DNA of 64,000 bases from Hoyosella subflava DQS3-9A1 (lineage in GTDB: Bacteria > Actinomycetota > Actinomycetes > Mycobacteriales > Mycobacteriaceae). The stretch's first letter is position 1. Each line of letters begins with the position of its first letter. The notes beneath the pieces are model-generated. The model searched no databases and was not told the origin of the DNA. It worked only from the letters and a program-made list of their open reading frames with translations. Shown here one piece after another: positions 55,432 through 63,030 of this stretch. Where the stretch lies: the NCBI RefSeq assembly GCF_000214175.1, contig NC_015564.1, positions 3,720,001 to 3,784,000 of the forward strand, written 5' to 3'. Position numbers and translations under genes: made by a program.

Positions 55432-55459
55432 TGACAGTCCCCTCATTAGTGGTAACGCT

Positions 55460-55492
55460 CGTTTCCAGAAGAGAATAACACTTCTGGAAACG
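55460..55492. promoter_or_regulatory. Split TetR operator, perfect 12-base arms
   Basis: cgtttccagaag (55460-55471) and cttctggaaacg (55481-55492) are perfect inverted arms separated by 9 AT-rich bases. They lie between the DUF2236 gene and TetR gene. The right arm ends 1 base before a possible ATG (55494). Confidence 0.8.
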
Positions 55493-55511
55493 CATGTGTC
55501 ACCATTGGGGT

Positions 55512-56201
55512 GTGGCCATCCAAAAGCGAACCTACGCCGGAGTCCCCGGCGCCGATCGCTCCCAGCAACGACGCACACAGCTCATCGAGGCTGGACTGGA
55601 ACTCATGGGATCCCAAGGTGTGGCAGCGACGACCGTCCGGGGAGTTATCAGCCAATCCGGTGTCTCGCCGAAGTACTTCTATGAGCACTTCACCAGCGTC
55701 GACGAGTTGCAGGTCGCCGTATTTGACGCAGTGATTGCCGAGGTGGAGCAGCTAGCCCTCGCCGCGCTCGCAAGCGCGCCGCGCAATGCCCGCAGCCGGA
55801 TCCGAGCGGTACTCGCCGCCATAACCGATCTGCTACTCACAGATCCGCGGAAAGGCCGCATCCTGCTCACAGAGGCGATCACCACGCCGGTGCTAGCTAC
55901 TCGTCGCCTCGCAGAAGTCACCCGGTTCTCTGGTCTCCTTGCCCACCACTCACGAACAGTCTGGCAGGGGCTCGCACACTACGAATCGACAGTGCTCACA
56001 ACCTCACATTTCGCCGTCGGCGGATATGCCGAAACTCTTGCATGGGTGCTCGAAGCTGGCGCCGACGTCGACCGTGCGCAACTTGTCGATGAGCTCACCG
56101 AACTCCTGCTGGGCACAGGAGATGCTTTTGCGCGAATTGTGCGACACCAGCGCGGCCAATCAGGTTCCGCCCCCGCGACCGCTGACGCGGGACGAACGTG
56201 A
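55512..56201 (+). CDS. TetR-family transcriptional regulator
   Basis: A TetR regulator of about 229 residues. The helix-turn-helix (TVRGVISQSGVSPKYFYEHF) is near residues 38-57. GTG 55512 is preferred to ATG 55494, which abuts the operator; 55494 would add 6 residues. It is divergent from DUF2236-thioesterase and convergent with the nitrile-hydratase-like genes. Ligand unknown, possibly an acyl-CoA or lipid. Confidence 0.87.
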   Translation: MAIQKRTYAGVPGADRSQQRRTQLIEAGLELMGSQGVAATTVRGVISQSGVSPKYFYEHFTSVDELQVAVFDAVIAEVEQLALAALASAPRNARSRIRAVLAAITDLLLTDPRKGRILLTEAITTPVLATRRLAEVTRFSGLLAHHSRTVWQGLAHYESTVLTTSHFAVGGYAETLAWVLEAGADVDRAQLVDELTELLLGTGDAFARIVRHQRGQSGSAPATADAGRT

Positions 56202-56213
56202 CGTGCCGCGTTG

Positions 56214-56585
56214 TTACGCCTCCAGTCTGGCCCGGATGCTCGCCAGTCTTTCCTGAAGTTCCGCCTCACTGATGAGGCCGCGCACCACGAGGGAATGCGC
56301 TAACGCGACGAGCTGATTCTCGGGATACGGCAGGCTGGAATACGACGATTCGGATAGGGCATCTTCCTCATCGCGTCGTTCTTTGAAATTGGGGACGCTC
56401 GTATCGCACGCGGCGTGGTCGAGAGCGTCGCACATGCCGTCGAGGCTGGTCTTCCACGGCGGCACAGGATTAGTGACGCCATACTTAGCGGCCATGCGCG
56501 GCCAGACCTGATTCCGTTCCACGATGCTTTTCAGTGGCGCGATATCGACATCGCTGATTGAGCGCGGTTCGTTCGGCGTACTCAC
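56214..56585 (-). CDS. Nitrile hydratase accessory-like small subunit
   Basis: A 123-residue protein. The C-terminal helix region (NQLVALAHSLVVRGLISEAELQ) matches the N-terminal helical domain of nitrile hydratase beta subunits and of activator proteins (NhlE/P14K type). The N-terminal half, with PPWKTSLDGMCDAL and two Cys, is not recognised. GTG 56585 follows the alpha-subunit stop by 14 bases. It may be a metallochaperone or a third subunit. Confidence 0.7.
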   Translation of the reverse strand: MSTPNEPRSISDVDIAPLKSIVERNQVWPRMAAKYGVTNPVPPWKTSLDGMCDALDHAACDTSVPNFKERRDEEDALSESSYSSLPYPENQLVALAHSLVVRGLISEAELQERLASIRARLEA

Positions 56586-56599
56586 GTGTGACTGCTCCG

Positions 56600-57307
56600 T
56601 CAGTTGGCTGGGTGGATAGCTGGACGGGTGTCGGTGATGACGTTCGTCGTTACGCCAGGCTTGGGCAGCGCAACCCCGATCAGGCAGTCGCGTGTGACAA
56701 TTTCCGCGAGCTGGTCTTCGTCCCATCCGTCGGTCCCCTCCGGACGGAGCGGCATCACCATAAATCGGTGCTTCTGGTTGGAGTCCTGCACGCGGATCGC
56801 AATATCATCGGGCAGATACAGTCCGAACTCGGCGAGCACCTGGCGCGGCCAGCGAACCAGACGCCGCCGATAGTTAGGTGTGCGATACCACTCGGGTGAA
56901 TTGCCAAGAATCGGTCGCGGGTAGCACGAGCACAGTGCGCAGACGATCACATTGTGCAGTGTTGGTGTGTCCTCGAGGATCTCAAACGCGGTGAAGTCGC
57001 TCGGCGTGCCGAAGCCGGTGGGTTCCATCCAGTCCACACCGACTTCTTTACTGGCGGCCATCGGGTCGGTGAGCGCGAGCGTTTTGAAGTCGGGGTCCAG
57101 CCACGCCCGGGCAACCAGGTTCGCGGCCGGCGTGGGGCCGATCTGCTCGGCGAACTCGGTGAACCGACGATGCTCCTCGGCGGTGAAAATGCCCTTCTCA
57201 ATGCACAGTTCGCGCAGGGCGATCTCCAGGACTTCGAAGTCGGTTATTTCGTCCACCATTGGCGCAACAGTGCGCTCGTGATCGTGATCATGATCGTGGC
57301 CGCTCAT
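56600..57307 (-). CDS. Nitrile hydratase alpha-like subunit with CALCSC motif
   Basis: A 235-residue alpha-like subunit that would hydrate nitriles to amides at a low-spin Co(III) or Fe(III) centre. The claw motif is CALCSC (Cys123, Cys126, Cys128) followed by YPRP. Typical enzymes have C(T/S)LCSC: Thr for cobalt, Ser for iron. The CSCY form points to cobalt, but Ala124 is unusual. The N-terminus is HDHDHDHE (residues 4-11), a histidine-rich metal-binding tail not typical of the family. Lies between beta and the accessory gene. Confidence 0.85.
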   Translation of the reverse strand: MSGHDHDHDHERTVAPMVDEITDFEVLEIALRELCIEKGIFTAEEHRRFTEFAEQIGPTPAANLVARAWLDPDFKTLALTDPMAASKEVGVDWMEPTGFGTPSDFTAFEILEDTPTLHNVIVCALCSCYPRPILGNSPEWYRTPNYRRRLVRWPRQVLAEFGLYLPDDIAIRVQDSNQKHRFMVMPLRPEGTDGWDEDQLAEIVTRDCLIGVALPKPGVTTNVITDTRPAIHPAN

Positions 57308-57361
57308 GGGATCCCTTTCTGACGAGGGTGCCGGATCATCGGAAACGGAAGGGACCGTCGC

Positions 57362-58201
57362 CTAGGGTGCTGCTTTCAGCCAGCGCTCGGGTAACTCCGT
57401 TTGCAGGCTGTCGTCCGTCGTGCCTGTGTAGCCATGCCACAACTCCGCCATGTTGAACCGGACGACGTAGAACCACTCCGCCTTCGCATCGGGCCGGTCC
57501 CAGGTCTCGTCCTCTGCGGCTGGGCTCTCGTACGCAACGGAAGCGATCTCCCCTTTGGCGCCGCGCACGTATTCAGGGGTGCGGGTATACAGCAGGGCGG
57601 GCAGTTCGCGCACCACCACTGGATCGCCGACCTGGAACTTCGGTTCACCGGCCTGGCCGGCATACACTTGCGGATCACCCTTGCCGACCGCATGCAAGTG
57701 GTGCTTGTTGCGTTTGACCTGGGAACCGTCACCCTCGAACTTGGGTTGCGCCGCGATCGCCTTGCCGTCGAGACCGCCCTCGTACCGGGCAGCAACCTCG
57801 GCCATCCGTTCGCTCAGCTCGCCGAGGCCAATGTGGTGTTTTTCGACAAGCACGCGAGCGACCGCCAACAGCCAGCGACCGTAGTACGGAATCCCCAGGT
57901 AGACCGCGCGCCCCACGTCGACATTGCCCATCCGGCGCCGCTCTTCCGACAACCAGATCCCGCGCCAGGCGAGCACCTCACAGATCACATAGGTGTTGTG
58001 CTCCCACACCTCGTACTGCTTGTTCTCGTACTTCATCGGCGCATCCGGTTCCCCGCCCACGTCGTGAACCGTCTTCATGTACGCGTTGAACCGCTCGTGG
58101 TCGAGGAGATCCGGAGTCGGTGCCTCCGGAATTTCCGGATAGGAGGATTTGAGCCGGGCCACCAAATCAAGACGGGCTGCACGTTCCGCCGCTGTACTCA
58201 T
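57362..58201 (-). CDS. Nitrile hydratase beta-like subunit
   Basis: A 279-residue beta-like subunit. HDVGG (46-50) corresponds to the usual beta N-terminal HDxGG, so there is an extra 45-residue extension. A helical segment with LLAVARVLVEKHHIGLGEL follows, then the SH3-like barrel (FQVGDPVVVRELP, PEYVRGAKGEI) with FNMAELWHG near the end. ATG 58201 has gggag 5 bases upstream; ATG 58213 has none. First gene of a three-gene unit. Confidence 0.85.
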   Translation of the reverse strand: MSTAAERAARLDLVARLKSSYPEIPEAPTPDLLDHERFNAYMKTVHDVGGEPDAPMKYENKQYEVWEHNTYVICEVLAWRGIWLSEERRRMGNVDVGRAVYLGIPYYGRWLLAVARVLVEKHHIGLGELSERMAEVAARYEGGLDGKAIAAQPKFEGDGSQVKRNKHHLHAVGKGDPQVYAGQAGEPKFQVGDPVVVRELPALLYTRTPEYVRGAKGEIASVAYESPAAEDETWDRPDAKAEWFYVVRFNMAELWHGYTGTTDDSLQTELPERWLKAAP

Positions 58202-58568
58202 GAAGGCTCCCATCGCTGCGAGGGAAAGGTGATGACTACTGGAGATCTGATGAGGGTCTTAGAAGACACCCGGGTGCTGTCGCATCACCCTGGGCAGGCC
58301 GATGGCCGCCATGCACGGCTGGCGACGAAGTAGCTTCGCTACAACGTTTCACAAAGACAAATTTATGCCTCATGAGCTGCTGGCGTATAGGTTTCTCAAC
58401 AAACGGTTCGAGGCAGAATGAGGGACTGGTTAGCAGTCTCATCCCGGCATCGCCGGACAGCCGGCCAGCGTCCGCTAATTCCCGGCTTGGGAACCGGGGT
58501 ATTCCGCGAGCGTCCGGCCTGCGAAAAGCGCTTACGCTGACATAAACGGAACCTCCAGGAGCAGTGCA
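58202..58568. other. 367-base divergent region, nitrile-hydratase-like / YdeI-like
   Basis: This region contains the promoter region for the nitrile-hydratase-like genes. A short hairpin gtagc-ttc-gctac lies at about 58331-58345, but no metal-box, riboswitch or regulator palindrome was recognised. No small gene is supported. Confidence 0.4.
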
Positions 58569-58994
58569 ATGACCAAGGAACGGCCTGTCGAAAACACATC
58601 CGCTTCGTCGGCAATCGTCTTCAACGGGCGCGTGCAGAAAGTCGGTGACCGGGCAATTCTGCGGTTTCCCGACAAGACGAGCGCACAACTGCCGTCGCGT
58701 GGCCAGGTCGCGGTAAAGGCCGTGTTGAATGGGCACGCCTTTGCAACGGTTGTCGAACCTGATGGCATGCGGGGCCATTGGCTTCCGGTCGAGAATTCGC
58801 TGATCGACCTTCTCGCTCTCGATGCCAACGATCCGGTGACGCTCGAAGTCGAACCGACCAAAGACTGGCCAGAGCCCGAACTGCCCGACGACTTCCGGGC
58901 CGCTCTACTCGAGGCTCCAGATATCGCAGAGGAATGGCGCACCATCACGTCGATGGCGCGCTGGGAATGGGTGCGTTGGATCAACGCCACGTAG
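58569..58994 (+). CDS. DUF1905/YdeI-like protein, interrupted by an amber codon
   Basis: A 141-residue product of a DUF1905-like N-terminal barrel and a YdeI/OmpD-type helical end (DDFRAALLEAPDIAEEW, then WEWVRWINAT). The stop TAG at 58992 falls inside the family's last region: the same frame continues with NPQTRARRVAVSISKL and RSGKRRPCC, the expected tail, to TGA at 59132. So the gene has a premature amber stop and its C-terminus is lost unless read through. Ribosome site agga before ATG. Confidence 0.8.
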   Translation: MTKERPVENTSASSAIVFNGRVQKVGDRAILRFPDKTSAQLPSRGQVAVKAVLNGHAFATVVEPDGMRGHWLPVENSLIDLLALDANDPVTLEVEPTKDWPEPELPDDFRAALLEAPDIAEEWRTITSMARWEWVRWINAT

Positions 58995-59195
58995 AACCCG
59001 CAGACGCGCGCGCGTCGCGTCGCGGTCAGCATCTCGAAACTGCGCTCTGGCAAACGACGCCCGTGCTGTTTCGATCTCTCGTCATGCACCGACCCGGAAT
59101 TGTCGAAAAGTGGCAAGCTCGCAGGCGCGTGACCAACTTGATGCCCCGAAATCGACCTCGTCGGCGCGGACCGAGCGACCATGTAGAGAGGAAGC

Positions 59196-59897
59196 GTGGC
59201 ATTGCTTCGACCGTGGGTGCTGACCGGCTTCGCCGCGCAGCTGGTGGTGCTGGCTGTCCTTGCCGGCTTCGTCCACGTGAGCGCGCTGGGATGGTTGGTC
59301 GGACTCGCATTCAGTGCCGTGGTCAACATAGTGGTCGCGAAGGGTCTTGACCGGGAGGGTCTTACTATTCTCGGGCCGGCGAACCAGGTCACGCTCGCGA
59401 GGGCCATCCTGGTCGGCGGCGTCGCCGCGCTGGTGGTCAGCGGATTCAGCACTGACATCCCGCCCGCCCTGCTCGTAGGCCTCACTGTGCCCGCCCTGAT
59501 CCTCGACGGAGTGGACGGCTGGGTCGCACGGCGCACCCGGTCGGTGTCGGCGACGGGCGCTCTCTTCGACCAGGAAGTCGACGCATTCCTGATACTCGTC
59601 CTGAGCATCCAAGTCAGCAGAACGCTCGGCGCCTGGGTGTTGGTGATCGGAGTGGCCCGCTATGCGCTCTGGGCCGCCGAGCGGCTGTGGCCATGGCTAC
59701 GAAAACCGGTACCGCCACGCTACTGGGGCAAGGTGGTGGCGGCGGTGCAAGGCATCGCGCTGATCATCGCGGTCGCGGATGTGCTGCCGCCGGTCGCCAA
59801 CATCATCATCGTCGGCGTTGCGCTGGCGCTGTTGTGTGAGTCGTTCGGTCGCTACATATTCTGGCTTTGGCGGAAGCGACCCACGAAATCGAGCTGA
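59196..59897 (+). CDS. CDP-alcohol phosphatidyltransferase family protein
   Basis: A 233-residue membrane enzyme with about six transmembrane helices. The active-site motif D-x2-D-G-x2-A-R-x8-G-x3-D-x3-D is present as DGVDGWVARR...GALFDQEVD. It moves a phosphatidyl group from CDP-diacylglycerol to an alcohol acceptor. Its end overlaps the convergent methyltransferase by 46 bases. The acceptor is unknown; see the right-edge cluster. Confidence 0.9.
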   Translation: MALLRPWVLTGFAAQLVVLAVLAGFVHVSALGWLVGLAFSAVVNIVVAKGLDREGLTILGPANQVTLARAILVGGVAALVVSGFSTDIPPALLVGLTVPALILDGVDGWVARRTRSVSATGALFDQEVDAFLILVLSIQVSRTLGAWVLVIGVARYALWAAERLWPWLRKPVPPRYWGKVVAAVQGIALIIAVADVLPPVANIIIVGVALALLCESFGRYIFWLWRKRPTKSS

Positions 59898-60754
59898 TGC
59901 GCGATGTAGACCAACTCCCCCGCGGCCAGTTGCCGACGGCGCTCGGCCAGCCAATCGGCAAGCTCCGCGGCTCCCACCCAATCCTGGCGAACCCGTAAAG
60001 CGTCCCGGATCGTGTCGAGGATGATGCGCACGAAGTAGGCCTCTTCGGCCGGATAGCTCCCGTCCGGGCCCGGGCACACAACCCAGTCCGACGACCCTGC
60101 TGCCAGCGCGGGCGCCCCCGCGTCCCGCAGGTAGTGAAACAGCCGTCGACCCGTGCGGCTTTCCCCCGCCGGACGTCCGTAGCGGACTCGCTCGTCCATG
60201 TCGCGGTGATACGCCCGCAGGACCTGGTCGTCGGCGGAGTGAGAGGGCTCGAAGATGCTTTCACCGTCGTAGTTGATCGTGAACCAGTAGACGCCGCCGG
60301 GGACGAGAAGCTGCAGCAAGCCGGGCAGGACCGTCGGCACGTCCACCAAGTCGAGGACGGCGTTGGCGATCAGCACATCCGCCCGCACCTCGTGAGCGGC
60401 CTCCACGTAACTCCCGAGCTCGGCCTGCACGAGGCGCACCCGAAGATCGCCCACCTGAAGCCCATCAGGCAGTAATTCGCTGCGCAGACCGCGAGCGGCC
60501 GCCCAATCGGACAACCATTGGCGAGAAGAATCCAGCAACTCCCGATCCGTGTCCAACAAAATGTACTCGCCGACGCTGACCACTCCCCAGTCCATCAGGC
60601 GGGCCACCATCGTCCCCAGCCCAGCGCCGACCTCCAGCACTCGCGGCGCATCCGCGGGCATCAGCCGCCGCAACTCGTCCAGGACGTGCCGGTTGAGCGC
60701 CCGGTCGTCGACGGTCGTCTTCGCCGCCAGATAGCGGCCATAGTCAAAGGTCAT
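59852..60754 (-). CDS. SAM-dependent methyltransferase, right-edge cluster
   Basis: A 300-residue class I methyltransferase. Motif I is VLEVGAGLGTMVARL; the acidic loop EYILLDTD and later DVLIANAVLDLV follow. It is the last gene of the reverse-strand cluster and overlaps the adjacent methyltransferase by 4 bases. Substrate unknown. Confidence 0.85.
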   Translation of the reverse strand: MTFDYGRYLAAKTTVDDRALNRHVLDELRRLMPADAPRVLEVGAGLGTMVARLMDWGVVSVGEYILLDTDRELLDSSRQWLSDWAAARGLRSELLPDGLQVGDLRVRLVQAELGSYVEAAHEVRADVLIANAVLDLVDVPTVLPGLLQLLVPGGVYWFTINYDGESIFEPSHSADDQVLRAYHRDMDERVRYGRPAGESRTGRRLFHYLRDAGAPALAAGSSDWVVCPGPDGSYPAEEAYFVRIILDTIRDALRVRQDWVGAAELADWLAERRRQLAAGELVYIAHQLDFVGRFRQSQNM

Positions 60755-61482
60755 TTCTCGGCCACCATCGCGAACTTGCGCACCCGCCCGCTGCCCAGCC
60801 AGTCACTCCACAGCTCATGGGACGTGATCAGATCGGCGGTAGCCTGTGTCCCGATCTCAGCGGCGATCTCACTGCGATGCGCTCGATAACTGAGAAACAG
60901 CGCGGTCGCCATCGCGTGATGGGAGGCGGTGCAGTCCTGCTGCCAGGTCACGGTCAGCCCAGCGTTGCCCAGCACGGCCGTCAGTTCCGGAAGCTCGATA
61001 GGCCAGACCGTATCGGCGGCGGGCATCCGCTCGCGCTCCTGGTGGGTCAGCGGGCGGCCTTCCTCGACCGTGAAGGCGAAACGTCCACCCGGCTCCAGCA
61101 CGCGCACCACTTCACGAACGAGGGCGTCTTTGTCGCGGAAAGCGAGCATCGTCTCCAGCAGAAAAACCACCTCGAAGTTGCCATCGGGCAGCGGCGGGAT
61201 GTCGATCTGCTCGAAACGGCACGGTAGGTCTTCGGCCCGCTCCCGTGCGGTGGACAGTGAGCTAGCGGAGCGATCGATGCCCAAGTAGTTGCACCCGAAC
61301 TCCGCGCTGATCATCCGGCCGGGGCCAGCGACCCCGCAGCACAGATCGAGCACTGAGACGCCGAGACCGACCCGGGCCTGGCGAGCCAGCTGCCGGACCT
61401 CGCCCGCCGACACAAAGCTCTCCTGGCCCACATACTCGGCCGCGGGGAAGGCAGACGCCCGCGCCCGTTCCAGCGCGCTCAC
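60751..61482 (-). CDS. SAM-dependent methyltransferase, right-edge cluster
   Basis: A 243-residue class I methyltransferase. Motif I is VLDLCCGVAGPGRMIS, with YLGIDRS and VVFLLETMLAF, similar to UbiE/cyclopropane-type Methyltransf_11 proteins. GTG 61482 overlaps the preceding stop (GTGA). The frame is open to 61575 upstream but the overlap decides it. Substrate unknown. Confidence 0.85.
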   Translation of the reverse strand: MSALERARASAFPAAEYVGQESFVSAGEVRQLARQARVGLGVSVLDLCCGVAGPGRMISAEFGCNYLGIDRSASSLSTARERAEDLPCRFEQIDIPPLPDGNFEVVFLLETMLAFRDKDALVREVVRVLEPGGRFAFTVEEGRPLTHQERERMPAADTVWPIELPELTAVLGNAGLTVTWQQDCTASHHAMATALFLSYRAHRSEIAAEIGTQATADLITSHELWSDWLGSGRVRKFAMVAEK

Positions 61483-62168
61483 GTGGCGAAGCGCGCTGAG
61501 AGCGCATAGCGCAACAGGACGACGTCGCCGATCTGACGCGTTTCGGCAAGCGTGGCGCGGTGGTCCGGATTCCACGGGAACTGTCCGTCGCCGACGAGGC
61601 GGCAGCCTCGTGAATCACCGACGAAGAACGGCGCCACGACTAGTTGCAGCTCATCCGCCAGACCAGCCGTGAGGAACTGAGTGAGGATCGTTCGTCCGCC
61701 CTCGACCATCAACCGGCGAACCCCTCGGTCGCCCAAATCGCTGATCAGCCACTGCATGTCAACGCCGTCACCCGCATCGACGACCGTGGCCACCGATTCG
61801 AGCCGTCGGGCCGCCTCTGTTGCGCTGGCCTTCGCGCAGTAGACGATCTTGTCGGCGGGACCGCAAGTGAAGAAGTTCGCGGCGGCGTCTAGGAGACCGC
61901 GCCGGGTTACCGTGACCTTGATCGGCGATGGCGACAACCCTCTTGCGACTCGCTGTTCCCGACGTTCGGCTGATCGGACCAGCAGCCTGGGGTTGTCGTT
62001 GCGGATGGTGTTCGCGCCGACGAGGATCGCATCGCAGGATGCCCGAACATCGTCGACCCGGTCGAAGTCGGCGTCATTGGACAGCAGAAGGCGTGGAGCT
62101 GTTGCGGTGTCGAGGTAGCCGTCGAGCGACATGCTGCAACTGAGCAGTGTGTAGGGACGTTCAGCCAT
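61479..62168 (-). CDS. RibD C-terminal/dihydrofolate-reductase-like reductase
   Basis: A 229-residue NADPH reductase of the RibD_C (pyrimidine/pterin reductase) family. Motifs: SCSMSLDGYLD, DAILVGANTIRNDNPRL and LMVEGGRTILTQFL. Such stand-alone domains reduce riboflavin precursors, pterins or similar rings. ATG 62168 overlaps the neighbour's stop by 8 bases. Confidence 0.88.
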   Translation of the reverse strand: MAERPYTLLSCSMSLDGYLDTATAPRLLLSNDADFDRVDDVRASCDAILVGANTIRNDNPRLLVRSAERREQRVARGLSPSPIKVTVTRRGLLDAAANFFTCGPADKIVYCAKASATEAARRLESVATVVDAGDGVDMQWLISDLGDRGVRRLMVEGGRTILTQFLTAGLADELQLVVAPFFVGDSRGCRLVGDGQFPWNPDHRATLAETRQIGDVVLLRYALSARFAT

Positions 62169-63030
62169 TCGCGGACGACCCTTCGAGGAGTTCACCAGAT
62201 CTCTGCAGCCGTCGATGTGGGACCAACAACATGATCGCACCGGGAAGTGCTGCTGCGATGGTGAATACGCCAAATGCGGTGGAGACGGCAAGCCCTTGCG
62301 CGCCGCCCAGCCCGGCCGCTCCGAACGCCCACACGGCCGCGCCCTCGCGCGGTCCCCAGCCGCCGACATTGACCGGAAGTGCCGCCACCACCAACACCAG
62401 CAAGGTCAGGGGCAGAAGGTGCGCCATCGAGACGTCAACTCCAACGGTGTGGGCGGCGAGGACGAAGGTCGCGGCGTGACCCACCACGACGGCTATTGAA
62501 GCAAGCACGATTCCCGGCCACGCGCGCGGTACGAGGCCGAACCGCCACACCACCGCAATCAGCCCGACGAGGACAACAGAGACTATGGCAAGCACCGCCA
62601 CAGGCACCGGGGACGGCAGAACGGCAAGCGCCACGACGGTCAGCGAAATCAACACGAGTTGACCGGCGACGCGTTCCTCCACGACCGCTCGTCCCGCACG
62701 CGGCACAGTGCCGACATCCAAACCATGCCGCACGGCGCGGTGAACGTCGCCGAGTACACCGCCGGGGAGCGCGATATTGAGGAACTGCGACTTGTAGTAG
62801 GCGGCAACGGCATCCCGCATGGGAAGTTTGAGGGCGAGGCCGTCTGCCACGAGCCGCCACCGCCACGCTGAACACACCGTGGTGGCGAGGGCGATTGTCG
62901 CCGCGATGGCGATCGACGGAATGCTGACCGCCTGAAAGCCCGCCACAAACGGTCCGGTACCGAACTGAACCACCAGTAGGACGAGGATCGCGACAGCGAC
63001 CGCGACCTGTAGGAAAACGCGCACTTTCAT
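62161..63030 (-). CDS. Lysylphosphatidylglycerol synthase TM-region (YbhN) family protein
   Basis: A 289-residue membrane protein of eight transmembrane helices, of the LPG-synthase flippase family (YbhN/UPF0104). Key motifs: RWRLVADGL, YYKSQFLNIALPGGVLGD and LPVNVGGWGPREGA. No lysyl-transferase domain. These proteins often sit with glycosyltransferases and probably move a glycolipid. ATG 63030 overlaps the glycosyltransferase stop by 3 bases. Confidence 0.88.
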   Translation of the reverse strand: MKVRVFLQVAVAVAILVLLVVQFGTGPFVAGFQAVSIPSIAIAATIALATTVCSAWRWRLVADGLALKLPMRDAVAAYYKSQFLNIALPGGVLGDVHRAVRHGLDVGTVPRAGRAVVEERVAGQLVLISLTVVALAVLPSPVPVAVLAIVSVVLVGLIAVVWRFGLVPRAWPGIVLASIAVVVGHAATFVLAAHTVGVDVSMAHLLPLTLLVLVVAALPVNVGGWGPREGAAVWAFGAAGLGGAQGLAVSTAFGVFTIAAALPGAIMLLVPHRRLQRSGELLEGSSANG

